NCBI GenBank assembly: GCA_963723455.1
Contig: CAVRQM010000001.1
Span: 558,001 to 622,000, forward strand
Length of the DNA: 64,000 nt
Direction: 5' to 3'
Source of the DNA: CAVRQM01 sp963723455
GTDB taxonomy: Bacteria > Pseudomonadota > Alphaproteobacteria > Acetobacterales > Acetobacteraceae
The translations under genes were made by a program, and so were the position numbers. The notes below the pieces were generated by a model, which was not told where the DNA came from, did no database searches, and saw only the letters and a list, made by a program, of their open reading frames with translations. Of the stretch, positions 1 through 9,451 are shown one piece after another; the first letter of the stretch is position 1, and each line of letters starts with the position of its first letter.

Positions 1-149
1 AGTTCGGGGAACATGCGGCCGAACCGGGCGAACTCCTTCTGGCCGAGCGCGGTCTCGTCGAGGCCGCGCGGGGAGCGTCCGTGACCTGCGGGAGCACCCG
101 TCGAGCGAGGCAGGGCGGCGGCGGGCTTGTCGAACGGGGCTTCGGGCAT
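1..149 (-). CDS. N-terminal fragment of a protein, possibly a heme peroxidase
   Basis: A reverse-strand reading frame starts at an ATG at 149 and runs off the left edge, giving about 49 residues. They read MPEAPFDKPAAALPRS, then a Gly/Arg-rich stretch, then GLDETALGQKEFARFGRMFPE. The FGRMFP block vaguely resembles the start of bacterial animal-type heme peroxidases, but that is from memory of the family and not decisive. No catalytic residues are in view because the body of the gene lies outside the window. The following 226 bases up to the trehalase start hold no convincing gene. Confidence 0.4.
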   Translation of the reverse strand, partial: MPEAPFDKPAAALPRSTGAPAGHGRSPRGLDETALGQKEFARFGRMFPE

Positions 150-375
150 AGCGGAAACTCCTGTGTTGCGATGCCCACGTTATGCCGCCGCTTCCGTTAC
201 GGAGTCACCACAACAATATGTTGACCCCGGAACATCGTCGAAGCTGCCGAAGCAGGCCTCCGTCTGGTCCTGGTTTGAACACTGCGTGACCAGGCGCGAT
301 GGTCCTCGCTTCGAGCGCGGGATGGCGTGAACATGTCGCTGATTGCTGCTGCGGCCCGATCCTGGGGGAACGTCA

Positions 376-2064
376 ATGACGGACAGCATATTGGCGCGGC
401 GGCCGGCCGGCGGCGGGGCCTTGGCATGTGTGCCCCGTGCCGCGGCTTTGTTCGCGGGCTGGATTCTGGTCGCCGCACCAGCCGCGGCGCAGCGCGTCGG
501 GCCGGCGGACACCACGCCACCGTCGATCGAGTACGGCCCGCTCTACCCCGCGGTGGAGCTGTCCGGTATCTTTCCAGACAGCAAGACCTTCCCGGACCTG
601 ATCCCGACCGAGGCGCCCGCCGCCGTGCTCGCGGAGTACCAGGCGCAAAAGGGACAGCCGGGCTTCAGCCTGTCGGCGTTCGTCGCGACATATTTCAGCG
701 CCGCCCCGGTCCCGCCCGGCCCGACCGTCAGCACGGCGCCCCCCGGGACGCACTTGCTTGACTACGTGCACAGCCTGTGGCCGGTGCTCAGCCAGTCCTA
801 TCCTACGGTGCCCGCGTACTCGACGTTGCAGCCGCTGCCGGAGCCATACGTCGTGCCGGGTGGACGCTTCCGCGAGGTGTATTATTGGGATTCCTACTTC
901 ACCTCGCTGGGCCTGGATCAGGACGGCCAACACGCCCGCGTGGAGGACCTGCTGCGTGACTTCGCGTATGAGATCGATCGCTACGGCCTGGTGCCGAACG
1001 GCAGCCGCAGCTATTACCTGAGCCGATCGCAACCGCCGTTCTTTTCGTATCTCGTGGAACTGGTGGCCGGCACCGACGGTCCCGGCACTCTGCTGACATA
1101 CCTGCCGCAAATGCGCCGCGAGTACGATTACTGGATGCGGGGCGAGGCCAAGGCGACGCCCGGCACCGCCATGCGCAGCGTGGTGCGGCTCGCCGATGGC
1201 ACGCTGCTGAACCGCAACTGGGACGACCGCGACGTGCCGCGCGACAAATCCTATGCCGAGGACGTGGCCACCGCGGATCAAAGCAGCCGGCCGCATCCGG
1301 TCGTGTGGCGCAACCTGCGCGCCACCGCCGCCTCGGGCTGGGATTTCAGCTCGCGCTGGCTGGCCGACGGCAGGACGCTGGCGACGGTGCGCACGCTGGA
1401 CATCGTGCCGGTGGATCTCAACTGCCTGCTGGCCCACCTGGAGGCGACGCTGGGCCAAGCCTATCTGCTGGCCCATGACGGGGCGCAGGCAACGCGGTTC
1501 GCGCGGCGCGCCGGGCAGCGCGCGGCGGCGATCAGGCGGCTGATGTGGGACGGGCGGATCGGCGCGTTCACCGACTATGCCTGGAAGCAGGCGCGCACCA
1601 CCGGCACGCTGACCGCGGCGACGTTGTATCCGCTGTTCGCCGGTGTCGCCAGCCAGCACCAGGCCGACATCGTGGCCGGCACGGTGGCGGCGCATCTGCT
1701 GCAGCCGGGCGGCATCATCACCAGCCTGGTGGTCAGCGGCCAGCAATGGGACGCGCCGAACGGCTGGGCGCCGCTGCAATGGATCGGCGTTCAGGGCCTG
1801 CGCGCCTACGGACACGCGACGCTCGCCCAAAAGATCGCGACGCATTGGGTGCGCAAGAACATCGCCGGATACGAGCAGCAGGCCAAGCTGGTCGAGAAAT
1901 ACAATGCGACGACCAGTGGCGGCGACGAGGGCGGCGGTGGCGAGTATGCAACGCAGATCGGCTTCGGCTGGACCAACGGCGTGCTGTTGGCCCTGACCAG
2001 CCTGTATCCCGACCTGCACGCAGAGGCGGCGGCGGCGGTGCCGAGCGTGCCGCCCGGCGACTGA
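376..2064 (+). CDS. treA: periplasmic alpha,alpha-trehalase (GH37)
   Basis: Hydrolyses trehalose to two glucose molecules, here probably in the periplasm. The 562-residue product has a signal peptide with a hydrophobic core ending in AAPAAAQ around residue 39. Both family signatures are present: PGGRFREVYYWDSYF near residue 160 and QWDAPNGWAPLQW near 456. The GWDFSSRW block near 321 carries the Asp that serves as catalytic acid in the family. VEKYN and the GGGGEY loop near 507-523 are also conserved. The start at 376 is preferred over an in-frame codon at 343 because GGGGGAA lies six bases upstream and the signal peptide then begins normally. Length is typical. No trehalose uptake or synthesis genes are adjacent. 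Confidence 0.95.
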   Translation: MTDSILARRPAGGGALACVPRAAALFAGWILVAAPAAAQRVGPADTTPPSIEYGPLYPAVELSGIFPDSKTFPDLIPTEAPAAVLAEYQAQKGQPGFSLSAFVATYFSAAPVPPGPTVSTAPPGTHLLDYVHSLWPVLSQSYPTVPAYSTLQPLPEPYVVPGGRFREVYYWDSYFTSLGLDQDGQHARVEDLLRDFAYEIDRYGLVPNGSRSYYLSRSQPPFFSYLVELVAGTDGPGTLLTYLPQMRREYDYWMRGEAKATPGTAMRSVVRLADGTLLNRNWDDRDVPRDKSYAEDVATADQSSRPHPVVWRNLRATAASGWDFSSRWLADGRTLATVRTLDIVPVDLNCLLAHLEATLGQAYLLAHDGAQATRFARRAGQRAAAIRRLMWDGRIGAFTDYAWKQARTTGTLTAATLYPLFAGVASQHQADIVAGTVAAHLLQPGGIITSLVVSGQQWDAPNGWAPLQWIGVQGLRAYGHATLAQKIATHWVRKNIAGYEQQAKLVEKYNATTSGGDEGGGGEYATQIGFGWTNGVLLALTSLYPDLHAEAAAAVPSVPPGD

Positions 2065-2157
2065 CCGCGCGCAGAGCGGGGCGGCACGGCGCGGGTGCGG
2101 GTTGTCTGCCCCGGAAAGCGGCCCTACCCTGCCGCCGCTTTCAGCCCGGACCCCGCC

Positions 2158-3360
2158 ATGAAAATCACCGCCCAGCGCCTCGACCGCGTCAGCCCCAGCC
2201 AGACCATCGCCATTTCGACCAAGGCGCGGGCGCTGAAGGCGGCCGGGCGCGACGTCATCAGCCTTTCGGCCGGCGAGCCGGATTTTGACACCCCGCAGAA
2301 CGTCAAGGATGCGGCGATCCGCGCCATCCAGGCCGGCGACACGAAATATACCGATGTCGCGGGCACGGCCGCGCTGCGCCGGGCGGTCGCCGATAAATTC
2401 CGGCGCGACAGCGGTCTGGACTACGCGCCCGATGAGATCATCGTTTCGACCGGCGGCAAACAGGTCATCTTCAACGCGATGGTGGCCACGATGGACGCCG
2501 GCGACGAGGCGATCATCCCGACCCCGGCCTGGGTCAGCTACCCGGACATCGTGGCGCTGGCGGACGGCAAGCCGGTGCTGGTGCCATGCGGCCAGAATAA
2601 CGGGTTCAAGCTGCGCGCCGAGGATCTGGAGGCGGCGATCACGCCGCGCACCAAATGGTTCGTGCTGAACAACCCGTGCAACCCGACCGGCGCCGCCTAC
2701 TCCGCCGCCGAGCTGCGGCCGATCTGCGACGTGTTGCTGCGCCACCCGCATGTCTGGATTTTCACCGACGACATCTATGAAAAGCTTGCGTATGACGGAT
2801 TCAGGCCGGCCACCATCGTCGAGGTGGAGCCGCGCCTGCGCGATCGCACGCTGACCATGAACGGGTGCAGCAAGGCGTATGCGATGACCGGCTGGCGCAT
2901 CGGGTTCGCAGGCGGCCCGAAGGCGCTCATCAAGGCGATGGACAAGCTGCAAAGCCAGTCCACCAGCAATGCGAGCAGCATCTCCCAGGCGGCGGCGCTG
3001 GAGGCGCTGACCGGGCCGCAGGGCTTCATTGACGACATGGTCGCGGCGTATCGCGAGCGGCGGGATCTTGTCGTCGAGATGCTGAACAAGGCGGACGGCA
3101 TCCATTGCCACAAGCCGGAGGGCGCGTTCTATGTGTTCCCATCCGTGCATGGCTGCGTTGGCAAGACATCGGCGAAGGGTGCGGCGATCACCGACGACGA
3201 GGCGTTCGTGATCGCGTTGCTGGACGAGCAGGGCGTCGCCGCGGTGCATGGCTCGGCATTCATGTACCCGGGGCATTTCCGCATCAGCTACGCGACCGAC
3301 ACCGATAGCCTGCGCGAAGCATGCGGGCGCATCCAGGCGTTCTGCGCCGGACTGCATTGA
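2158..3360 (+). CDS. class I/II PLP aminotransferase, AspB-like
   Basis: A 400-residue fold-type I aminotransferase that would move an amino group between an amino acid (aspartate or an aromatic type) and a 2-oxo acid in the cytosol. Visible landmarks are AGEPDFDTP near residue 40, NNPCNPTG near 171, TDDIYEKL near 203, the PLP-binding lysine in SKAYAMTGWRIGF near 239, and FRISYA near 374, whose Arg binds the substrate carboxylate in this family. The ATG at 2158 begins MKITAQRLDRV, the usual start of this subgroup. An upstream in-frame start would add 21 unrelated residues. A second aminotransferase of the same family follows 10 bases downstream, so the two look like a tandem duplication. Exact substrate cannot be read from sequence. 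Confidence 0.92.
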   Translation: MKITAQRLDRVSPSQTIAISTKARALKAAGRDVISLSAGEPDFDTPQNVKDAAIRAIQAGDTKYTDVAGTAALRRAVADKFRRDSGLDYAPDEIIVSTGGKQVIFNAMVATMDAGDEAIIPTPAWVSYPDIVALADGKPVLVPCGQNNGFKLRAEDLEAAITPRTKWFVLNNPCNPTGAAYSAAELRPICDVLLRHPHVWIFTDDIYEKLAYDGFRPATIVEVEPRLRDRTLTMNGCSKAYAMTGWRIGFAGGPKALIKAMDKLQSQSTSNASSISQAAALEALTGPQGFIDDMVAAYRERRDLVVEMLNKADGIHCHKPEGAFYVFPSVHGCVGKTSAKGAAITDDEAFVIALLDEQGVAAVHGSAFMYPGHFRISYATDTDSLREACGRIQAFCAGLH

Positions 3361-3370
3361 GCTGAACGCA

Positions 3371-4570
3371 ATGCCGCCATTCGCGAGGCGGCTCGGCCGG
3401 ACCAGCGTGGCCGCTGCCGTCTCGCAGACCATCCGCGCCCGCGCGCTGCGCGACGCCGGGCATGATGTCCTGTTGCTGACCATCGGCGAGCCGGACTTCG
3501 CCACCCCGCCGCACGCCGCCCAGGCGGCGCACGCGGCGGCGCTGCGCGGCGACACGAAATACCCGCCACAGGACGGCACGCGCGCGCTGAAGGATGCCGT
3601 GGCTCGCATGTTCCTGCGTGAGCAAGGGCTGCGGTTCGCGCCCGACGAGATCATCGTCGGCAATGGCGGCAAGCAGGTGATCTTCGACGCCCTGCTGGCC
3701 ACCGCCGAGGCCGGGTGCGAGGTGCTGATCCCGGCGCCGTACTGGTCGGCTTATGCGCTGATGGCGCAAGTCTGCGACGCCAGTCCGGTGTTCGTGAACT
3801 GCCCCCAGAACAACGCCTTCCGTCTGCGCGCGGAGGATCTTGAGTCGGCGATCACGCCGGCGACGCGCTGGCTGGTGCTGAACACGCCGAACAATCCCAC
3901 CGGGGCGGCACTGTCGCGCACCGATCTGGCGGCGATCGCCGCCGTGCTCCGACGTCATCCGCATGTCTGGATCATGGCCGACGACATGTATGCGCGACTT
4001 GTCTATGACGGCGAACACGCGACTCTGGCGGCGATCGCGCCGGATCTGGCCGGTCGCATTCTTACGATCAGTGGTGTGTCCAAGACCTACGCGATGACCG
4101 GCTGGCGCATCGGCTTCGGCGCCGGCCCGGCACCGCTGATCCGCGCCATGGCCAACATGCAGGGGCAAGCCACTGCCGGGGTCTCGACGGTCGGCCAGGC
4201 AGCAGCGGCGGCGGCGTTGGACGGACCGCAGCAGGATCTAGCCGGGCAGATCGTCTCATACCGCCGCCGCCGCGATCTGGTGGTCGATGCGCTGGACGCG
4301 ATACCGGGGATGACCTGCCATCGGCCGCAGGGCGCGTTTTACGTGTTCCCATCGATTGCCGGCTGCATTGGCCGCACCAGCGCGGGCGGGCGCCGGATCG
4401 ACACCGACGAGGATTTCGCGACCGCCTTGCTGGAGGAGGCTCATGTCGCCGTCGTGCAGGGCGCGGCGTTCGGCATGAGCCCGTATTTGCGCATCAGTTA
4501 TGCCACCAGCGAAGCGACGCTGGCCCGCGCCTGCGACCGCATCGCCGAGTTCGTGTCGCGTCTGAGCTGA
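3371..4570 (+). CDS. class I/II PLP aminotransferase, second tandem copy
   Basis: A 399-residue paralogue of the preceding gene, with the same order of motifs: IGEPDFATPP, NTPNNPTGAAL, ADDMYARLVYD, the PLP lysine in SKTYAMTGWRIGFGAGP near residue 238, and LRISYATS near the end. The start at 3371 (MPPFARRLGRTS) aligns with its neighbour, and no longer start makes a better N-terminus. It differs throughout from the first copy, so the duplication is old and substrate preference may have diverged. It ends in CTGA, where the next gene appears to begin, suggesting translational coupling. Confidence 0.9.
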   Translation: MPPFARRLGRTSVAAAVSQTIRARALRDAGHDVLLLTIGEPDFATPPHAAQAAHAAALRGDTKYPPQDGTRALKDAVARMFLREQGLRFAPDEIIVGNGGKQVIFDALLATAEAGCEVLIPAPYWSAYALMAQVCDASPVFVNCPQNNAFRLRAEDLESAITPATRWLVLNTPNNPTGAALSRTDLAAIAAVLRRHPHVWIMADDMYARLVYDGEHATLAAIAPDLAGRILTISGVSKTYAMTGWRIGFGAGPAPLIRAMANMQGQATAGVSTVGQAAAAAALDGPQQDLAGQIVSYRRRRDLVVDALDAIPGMTCHRPQGAFYVFPSIAGCIGRTSAGGRRIDTDEDFATALLEEAHVAVVQGAAFGMSPYLRISYATSEATLARACDRIAEFVSRLS

Positions 4571-5553
4571 GCATCCGCGCCGCGCGCGACGAGGACGCGG
4601 CGGACTTCATCCGCGTCGTCAGCGCGTGCTGGGACGAGTATCCCGGCTGTGTCACCGACATCGACGGCGAGGCGCCGGAGCTGCGGGCGCTCGCCACGCA
4701 CATGGCGGCGCGCGGCGGCTGCGCCTGGACGGCCGAGACTGGTGGTGCGGCAATCGGGCTCGTCGCGTGCTGGCCGGTAGCGGGGGGCGCCTTCGAGGTC
4801 GGCAAGATGTATGTGGCAACCGCCGCGCGCGGCGGCGACGCGGCCTCGCGCTTGCTGGACGCCGCAACGGACTTCGCGCGCGACGCGGGCGCAGCCGAGT
4901 TGCACCTGTGGAGCGACACGCGGTTCCTGCGCGCGCACGCGTTCTACGAAAAGCACGGGTTCGTGCGCAGCGGGCCGATCCGGGCGCTTGGCGATCGCAG
5001 CAACTCGATCGAGTTCGGCTATGCCAAGCCGCTTTCCGGGCTGGTGGTTCGCGTGCTGGACGTGGCAGCGGCGGGTTCGGCGGAGCGAGGACTGGCCGAG
5101 ATCCTGGCTGCCTGCGTCGATACCGGCGCGTCGGTGTCGTTCCTGCCGCCGCTGTCGGAGGATACGGCGCGGGCGTTCTGGCGCCGCGCGGCCGCAGCCG
5201 TCGCGACCGGGCGGCGGGTGCTGGTGGCGGCATGGCTCGACGGCGCGCTCGCCGGCGTGGTGATGCTCGATTGCGATATGCCGCCAAACCAGCCGCATCG
5301 CGCTGAAGTGCAAAAGCTGCTGGTGCATCCGGATGCGCGCCGGCGCGGCGTGGCCCGCGCCCTGATGCTGGCGGCGGAGATGGCGGCGCGCGAGGCCGGG
5401 CGGACGCTGCTGACTCTGGACACCGGCAGCAACGCGGCTGAAGCCCTCTATCAGGCGCTCGGCTATATCGAGGTCGGGCGCATTCCCGGCTTTGCGCTAT
5501 TGGGAGACGGCACGCGCTGCGCGACGGCACTGTTCTACAAGCTGCTGGACTGA
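4567..5553 (+). CDS. double-domain GNAT N-acetyltransferase
   Basis: The protein carries two GNAT (acetyl-CoA dependent acyl transfer) domains in tandem. The first spans about residues 1-155 and the second about 158-328. The second contains the acetyl-CoA loop VHPDARRRGVARAL followed by AEALYQALGYIEVG. The first ATG is at 4702, but the 45 codons upstream in the same frame encode an obvious GNAT start (LSIRAARDEDAADF). There is no ATG, GTG or TTG in that stretch. The likely start is the CTG at 4567, overlapping the TGA of the aminotransferase as CTGA. A lost start through a sequence error is the alternative. Substrate unknown. Confidence 0.8.
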   Translation: MSIRAARDEDAADFIRVVSACWDEYPGCVTDIDGEAPELRALATHMAARGGCAWTAETGGAAIGLVACWPVAGGAFEVGKMYVATAARGGDAASRLLDAATDFARDAGAAELHLWSDTRFLRAHAFYEKHGFVRSGPIRALGDRSNSIEFGYAKPLSGLVVRVLDVAAAGSAERGLAEILAACVDTGASVSFLPPLSEDTARAFWRRAAAAVATGRRVLVAAWLDGALAGVVMLDCDMPPNQPHRAEVQKLLVHPDARRRGVARALMLAAEMAAREAGRTLLTLDTGSNAAEALYQALGYIEVGRIPGFALLGDGTRCATALFYKLLD

Positions 5554-5569
5554 AAGAAGGTAACGGGCG

Positions 5570-6004
5570 ATGAGGCACGCGGCGGGTGTCCTTGGGGCGG
5601 TGTTCGCAGCATCGCTGATCTGCTCGTCCGGGGCTGCGCGGGCCACGGATATCTGGGTGCATGTCCGCACTGTGGATCGCAAGCGCGGGGTGGTGCGCGC
5701 GGATGTGTGCACCCGGGCGGAGTTCCTGAAGGACTGCTCGTACCACGGCAGCGCGCCGGCGCATCGTGGCGAGGTCGTGGTGGTCGTGCGCGGCGTGCCG
5801 CCGGGCCTCTACGCGGCCACCGCCTATCACGATGTCAACAATGACGGCCAAGTGGACCAGGATGGGCTGGGCATGCCGAAGGAAGGTGTGGGCTTCAGCC
5901 GCGATCCGATGCTGCTGCTGGGACCGCCCGGCTTCGACGATTGCGCGGTGCGGGTTGCCGGCCGCCGCGTGCGCGTGGACATCGCGCTGAAGTTCGAGCC
6001 ATGA
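5570..6004 (+). CDS. DUF2141 family exported protein
   Basis: A 144-residue protein with a signal peptide (hydrophobic stretch ending GAARA near residue 26). The remainder is a small beta-rich domain of the DUF2141 type, recognised from AYHDVNNDGQVDQDGLGMPKEG followed by a GPPGFDDCAVRV block near the end. The Asp/Asn-rich loop resembles a calcium-binding loop, but no function is established for the family. AGAAGG-like bases lie about 10 upstream of the ATG. It sits 16 bases after the GNAT gene and is probably co-transcribed. Confidence 0.8.
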   Translation: MRHAAGVLGAVFAASLICSSGAARATDIWVHVRTVDRKRGVVRADVCTRAEFLKDCSYHGSAPAHRGEVVVVVRGVPPGLYAATAYHDVNNDGQVDQDGLGMPKEGVGFSRDPMLLLGPPGFDDCAVRVAGRRVRVDIALKFEP

Positions 6005-6026
6005 GCGACGAATGCGGAGGATTGGG

Positions 6027-6949
6027 ATGAGCAACGCCTGACTGAGACCGCCGCCGGCGTGTTCGTCATCGCCGTCACCCCGTTCCGCGAGGATGGCGAG
6101 CTGGATCTGCCCGGCGCCGACCGCATGGTGGAGTTTTATCTGGAGCGCGGCGCCACCGGTCTCACGATCCTGGGCATCATGGGCGAGGCTCCGAAGCTGA
6201 CGGGGACCGAGAGCGCCGCTTTCGTGCGCCACGTCCTCGCCCGCGTGGCGGGTCGCGTGCCCGTGGTAGTCGGCGTCTCCAGCCCCGGCTTCGCGCCGAT
6301 GCGCGAGCTGACCGAGACCGCGATGGACGAGGGCGCCGCCGGCGTCATGGTTGCCCCGCCGGCCGCGCTGCGCACCGACGACGGTCTGGCCGGCTACATG
6401 CACCAGGTCGCCGACATCGTGGGCGACACGCCGCTGGTGCTGCAGGACTATCCGCTGGCGTCAGGGCGTGCAGCTCTCGCTGCCGTGATCCGCCGGGTGA
6501 TCGAGACGGTGCCCTCGTGCGTCATGCTGAAGGCGGAGGACTGGCCGGGCCTGGGCAAGATTTCCGCCCTGCGCGCGATCTCCGGGCTGCGGCGCGTCTC
6601 GATCCTGACCGGCAACGGGGGGCTGTTCCTGCCGGAGGAAATGCGGCGCGGGGCAGACGGCGCGATGACCGGCTTCGGGTATCCCGAAATGATGCGCGAT
6701 GTGGTGGCGGCGCATCGCGGAGCCGACCGGCAGCGGGCGGCGGATGTGTTTGACGCCTACCTGCCGCTGGCCCGCTACGAACAGCAGCCGGGGATTGGCC
6801 TGTCGGTGCGCAAGCACATCCTGGCGCAGCGCGGGGCGATCCCTACGGCGACGCTGCGGCGGCCGTTCACGCCCGTCAGCGCGGACGAGCTTGCGGACGT
6901 GGCGTTCCTGATCCAAAGGCAGGAGCGGCGGCTGGCGGAGTTGGGATAG
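6027..6949 (+). CDS. dihydrodipicolinate synthase (DapA) family aldolase, frameshift at the start
   Basis: A TIM-barrel lyase of the DapA/N-acetylneuraminate lyase family, forming a Schiff base with a 2-oxo acid. Seen: VFVIAVTPFREDGELD at the N-terminus, GIMGEAPKLT in place of the usual GTTGE, QDYPLASG, and a lysine in SCVMLKAEDWPG in the position of the catalytic lysine. It is therefore a divergent member and probably not the lysine-pathway DapA. GGAGG at 6016-6020 points to ATG 6027, but that frame hits a stop after four codons (MSNA). One missing base near 6036-6039 would restore a typical MSNA..TETAAGVFVIAVTPF start. Without this the first usable start is a GTG at 6059. Confidence 0.8.
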
Positions 6950-7240
6950 CTCTCCGCCATTGCTGCTGGCGATTTCGAACGGCCCGGCCCACCTCAAGGA
7001 AGGGTCAGCGCGGTGCTGGCCAATGATCCTTTACGGCGTAGGAAGTCGTAAGAAGAAAACGGGCGTCCGTCTATCACCAGAACGCAAATAGATGGCCGCC
7101 GATGCCGTGCGCGGTGAGGAGGATAGCGTTCAAGCGACACCATTCCGCTCGGTGTCGAGGAGATATAGGCCGCAATCGCAGACTGGCGCTCGTGGTGCGG
7201 AGGCAGTCGGTTCACAGCCCGGCTTGATGCGGCGCTGCAA
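6950..7240. other. intergenic stretch without a recognisable gene
   Basis: These 291 bases between two convergent genes contain short open frames on both strands, but none has a plausible ribosome-binding site or recognisable product. I see no tRNA-like cloverleaf and no strong terminator hairpin. Confidence 0.5.
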
Positions 7241-7789
7241 TCACGAAATTACCGGCCCCTCGACCAACGGCATCCACTGAGTGAACGCCTTGCTTTCGTC
7301 GCGGGACACGTACCAGGCCTGGAGCGCAATATCGGGGTGGCGCACGGCGAGTTCGTCACCGAGTTGTTTCGCATCAGCCTGATGAGCGGCAAGTTCCAGC
7401 GTCGGTTCGTCCAGCACTCGCTGGCCATAGGCGATGCCGACCGCGCCACAGTTGCTGTGATCCACGCAGACCAGCGTGCGGATGCCGTGCAGCTGGATCG
7501 ACGCGCCAAGATTATCCCAGAACGTGCCGCGCCACGCCTCGAACTTTGGCGCGGCGATGGCCACCGAAGCGCCGGCGATGCTGAACTGGCTATATAACCC
7601 GCGCAACCCGACCGTGTGGCTGGCGGGTTCCGGCTGATCCATCCACGAAGCGACCGGCGCCTGCGTGCGCGGATCGACGCAGGACAGCAGCATCGCGCGA
7701 TAGCCCGGCTTGGACTGCGCCCACGCGCCGAGCGGCGAGAGCGCGATCGCCGCCGCCGCCGCTGATTGCAGCAACCCGCGTCGGGACAT
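7241..7789 (-). CDS. Tat-exported beta-carbonic-anhydrase-like protein
   Basis: A 182-residue protein starting MSRRGLLQSAAAAAIALSP, a twin-arginine-like export signal that ends GAWAQ near residue 25. The mature part has the beta-carbonic anhydrase zinc and catalytic pattern CVDPR (Cys-x-Asp-x-Arg) near residue 36 and HSNCGAV (His-x2-Cys) about 60 residues later. Those residues hold zinc and water in the family. At about 155 mature residues it is shorter than ordinary beta-carbonic anhydrases, so an exported CA-like protein is the safest call. The ATG at 7789 is chosen over upstream starts (7855, 7927) because the signal begins there. Confidence 0.75.
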   Translation of the reverse strand: MSRRGLLQSAAAAAIALSPLGAWAQSKPGYRAMLLSCVDPRTQAPVASWMDQPEPASHTVGLRGLYSQFSIAGASVAIAAPKFEAWRGTFWDNLGASIQLHGIRTLVCVDHSNCGAVGIAYGQRVLDEPTLELAAHQADAKQLGDELAVRHPDIALQAWYVSRDESKAFTQWMPLVEGPVIS

Positions 7790-7932
7790 TGCGGACGAGA
7801 TTCCAGGGGCGCCGGTTCGACAGCCGCACGGGGCTGGATGAGACAATCTGAGCATCTTGCGCCTCCGCGCGAAGCCGGTGCATTGCCGGTGCGCAACGAG
7901 CGTGCCACGGAAATCAAACAGGAGCAACGTAG

Positions 7933-8388
7933 ATGTCCGGCCAGCCCTTCGCCCTGGAAAAGCTCTGTCTGGATCAGGTGGAGGCGGTCGCCCGGCTTTA
8001 TCGCGCGGCTTATGACGATCGCTTCCCGTTTATCGCCGGCCGCCATACCCCGGCCGACGACATCCGCTATTTCCGTGATACGGTGTTCCCAGCCGAGCAG
8101 GTCTGGGGCGCAATAGCCGAGGGCGCGTTTCGCGGTATCGTCTCGTTCCGCGAGGGTTGGGTCGAGAAGCTGTACGTGCTGCCGGCGTTTCAGAGACAGG
8201 GCCTCGGCAGAGCCCTGCTTGCGATCCCCAAGCGGGAGAACCGGCATGTGCAGCTCTGGACCTTCCAGCGCAACATCGCCGCGCGCCGGTTTTATGAGGC
8301 TCAGGGGTTCGCAGTGGTGCGCGAGACGGACGGCAGTCAGACCGAGGAACGCGAGCCGGATGTGCTGTATGCGTGGTCGCGGGGCTGA
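7933..8388 (+). CDS. GNAT N-acetyltransferase
   Basis: A 151-residue single-domain acetyltransferase. The acetyl-CoA binding loop is LPAFQRQGLGRALL (around residues 83-96) and the C-terminal TFQRNIAARRFYEAQGF block is typical of GNATs. AGGAG lies about 10 bases before the ATG. It is divergent from the carbonic-anhydrase-like gene, with about 140 bases between them, and its 3' end nearly meets the convergent aldo/keto reductase gene. The substrate (small molecule or protein) cannot be predicted. Confidence 0.85.
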   Translation: MSGQPFALEKLCLDQVEAVARLYRAAYDDRFPFIAGRHTPADDIRYFRDTVFPAEQVWGAIAEGAFRGIVSFREGWVEKLYVLPAFQRQGLGRALLAIPKRENRHVQLWTFQRNIAARRFYEAQGFAVVRETDGSQTEEREPDVLYAWSRG

Positions 8389-8404
8389 TCGCCGTCGCCT
8401 GCCG

Positions 8405-9374
8405 TCACGAATGGCCCAGCACCGGATGCGGCACATACGGCTCCTCTAGCCGGGCCACGTCCTCGGGTGACGAGCCTGACCTCCAGCGCCGCGACCGCGT
8501 CCTCCAGATGCGCCATCTTGCTGGCGCCCACGATCGGCGCGCTCACCTCGGGCTTGGCCAGCAGCCAGGCAAGCGCCACGTGCGCCGGCTTGGCGTCGCG
8601 CGCGGCGGCGACCTCGGCGACGCGATCGGCCATCGCCTCGTCGGCGCCGCTATAGACCTGATCGCGGAACGGGTCGGTGCGGCTGCGCAGGGTCTGCGAC
8701 TTGTGGTTGCCGGTCAGCAGCCCGCGCGCCAGCGGCGACCACGGAATCAGTCCGATGCCCTCGGCGCGGCACAGCGGGTTCATTTCCCGCTCCTCCTCGC
8801 GATAGGCGAGGTTGTAGTGGTTCTGCATGGTAACGAACCGCGCCCAGCCGCGCCGGTCCGACGTGTTCAGCATGCGCTGGAACTGCCAGGCGAACATGCT
8901 CGACGCGCCGATGTAGCGGGCCTTACCGGACCGCACGACGGTATCCAGCGCATCCAGCGTCTCCTCGATCGGCGTGGAGGCATCAAAGCGATGGATCTGG
9001 TAGAGATCGACGTAATCGGTGCCGAGCCGGCGCAGGCTGTCGTCAATGGCGTGCAGGATGTGCTTGCGCGACAGGCCACGCTGGTTTTGATCATCGCCCA
9101 TCGAGCCGTTGACCTTGGTGGCGATCACCACGCGATCCCGCGTCGGGCCGAAATCGCGCAGCGCGCGGCCAAGGATTTCCTCACTGACGCCGGTCGAGTA
9201 CACGTCGGCGGTGTCGAAGAACGTGATCCCCAGCTCCAGCGCGCGGCGGATGAATGGACGGCTCTCCTCCTCCTCCAGCACCCATTCGCGCCATGCCTTC
9301 GAGCCGTAGGTCATGCAGCCAAGGCAGATGCGCGACACCGTGAGGCCCGTGGTGCCAAGTCTCGCGTATTCCAT
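8405..9374 (-). CDS. aldo/keto reductase, frameshift near the C-terminus
   Basis: NADPH-dependent oxidoreductase of the aldo/keto reductase superfamily. The ATG at 9374 begins MEYARLGTTGLTVSRICLG. Catalytic residues are visible in FFDTADVYS (Asp, Tyr), VIATKV (Lys) and LYQIHRFD (His), and the C-terminal NADP site in PIVGASK is present. Near 8466-8474 one extra base shifts the frame. The original frame runs on to 8337, overlapping the neighbouring GNAT gene, with a non-family tail. Removing one base restores PEDVARLEEPYVPHP and a stop at 8405, which is the normal end for this family. Confidence 0.88.
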
Positions 9375-9451
9375 CGTCGTCTCCGCTCTGGCCAGACTGT
9401 TGTCGCAGGGCGGTGATAGCATCCGAGCGCGTTGTGGACAGGGGGCGAGAA

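Noticed and set aside
373..3702. A 1109-residue reverse-strand open frame
   Set aside because: It is antisense to treA and two aminotransferases, has no domain and is rich in Arg, Ala and Gly. It is an artefact of high GC.
6994..7280. Short open frames on both strands in the 6950-7240 gap
   Set aside because: No ribosome-binding site, homology or codon bias typical of neighbours.
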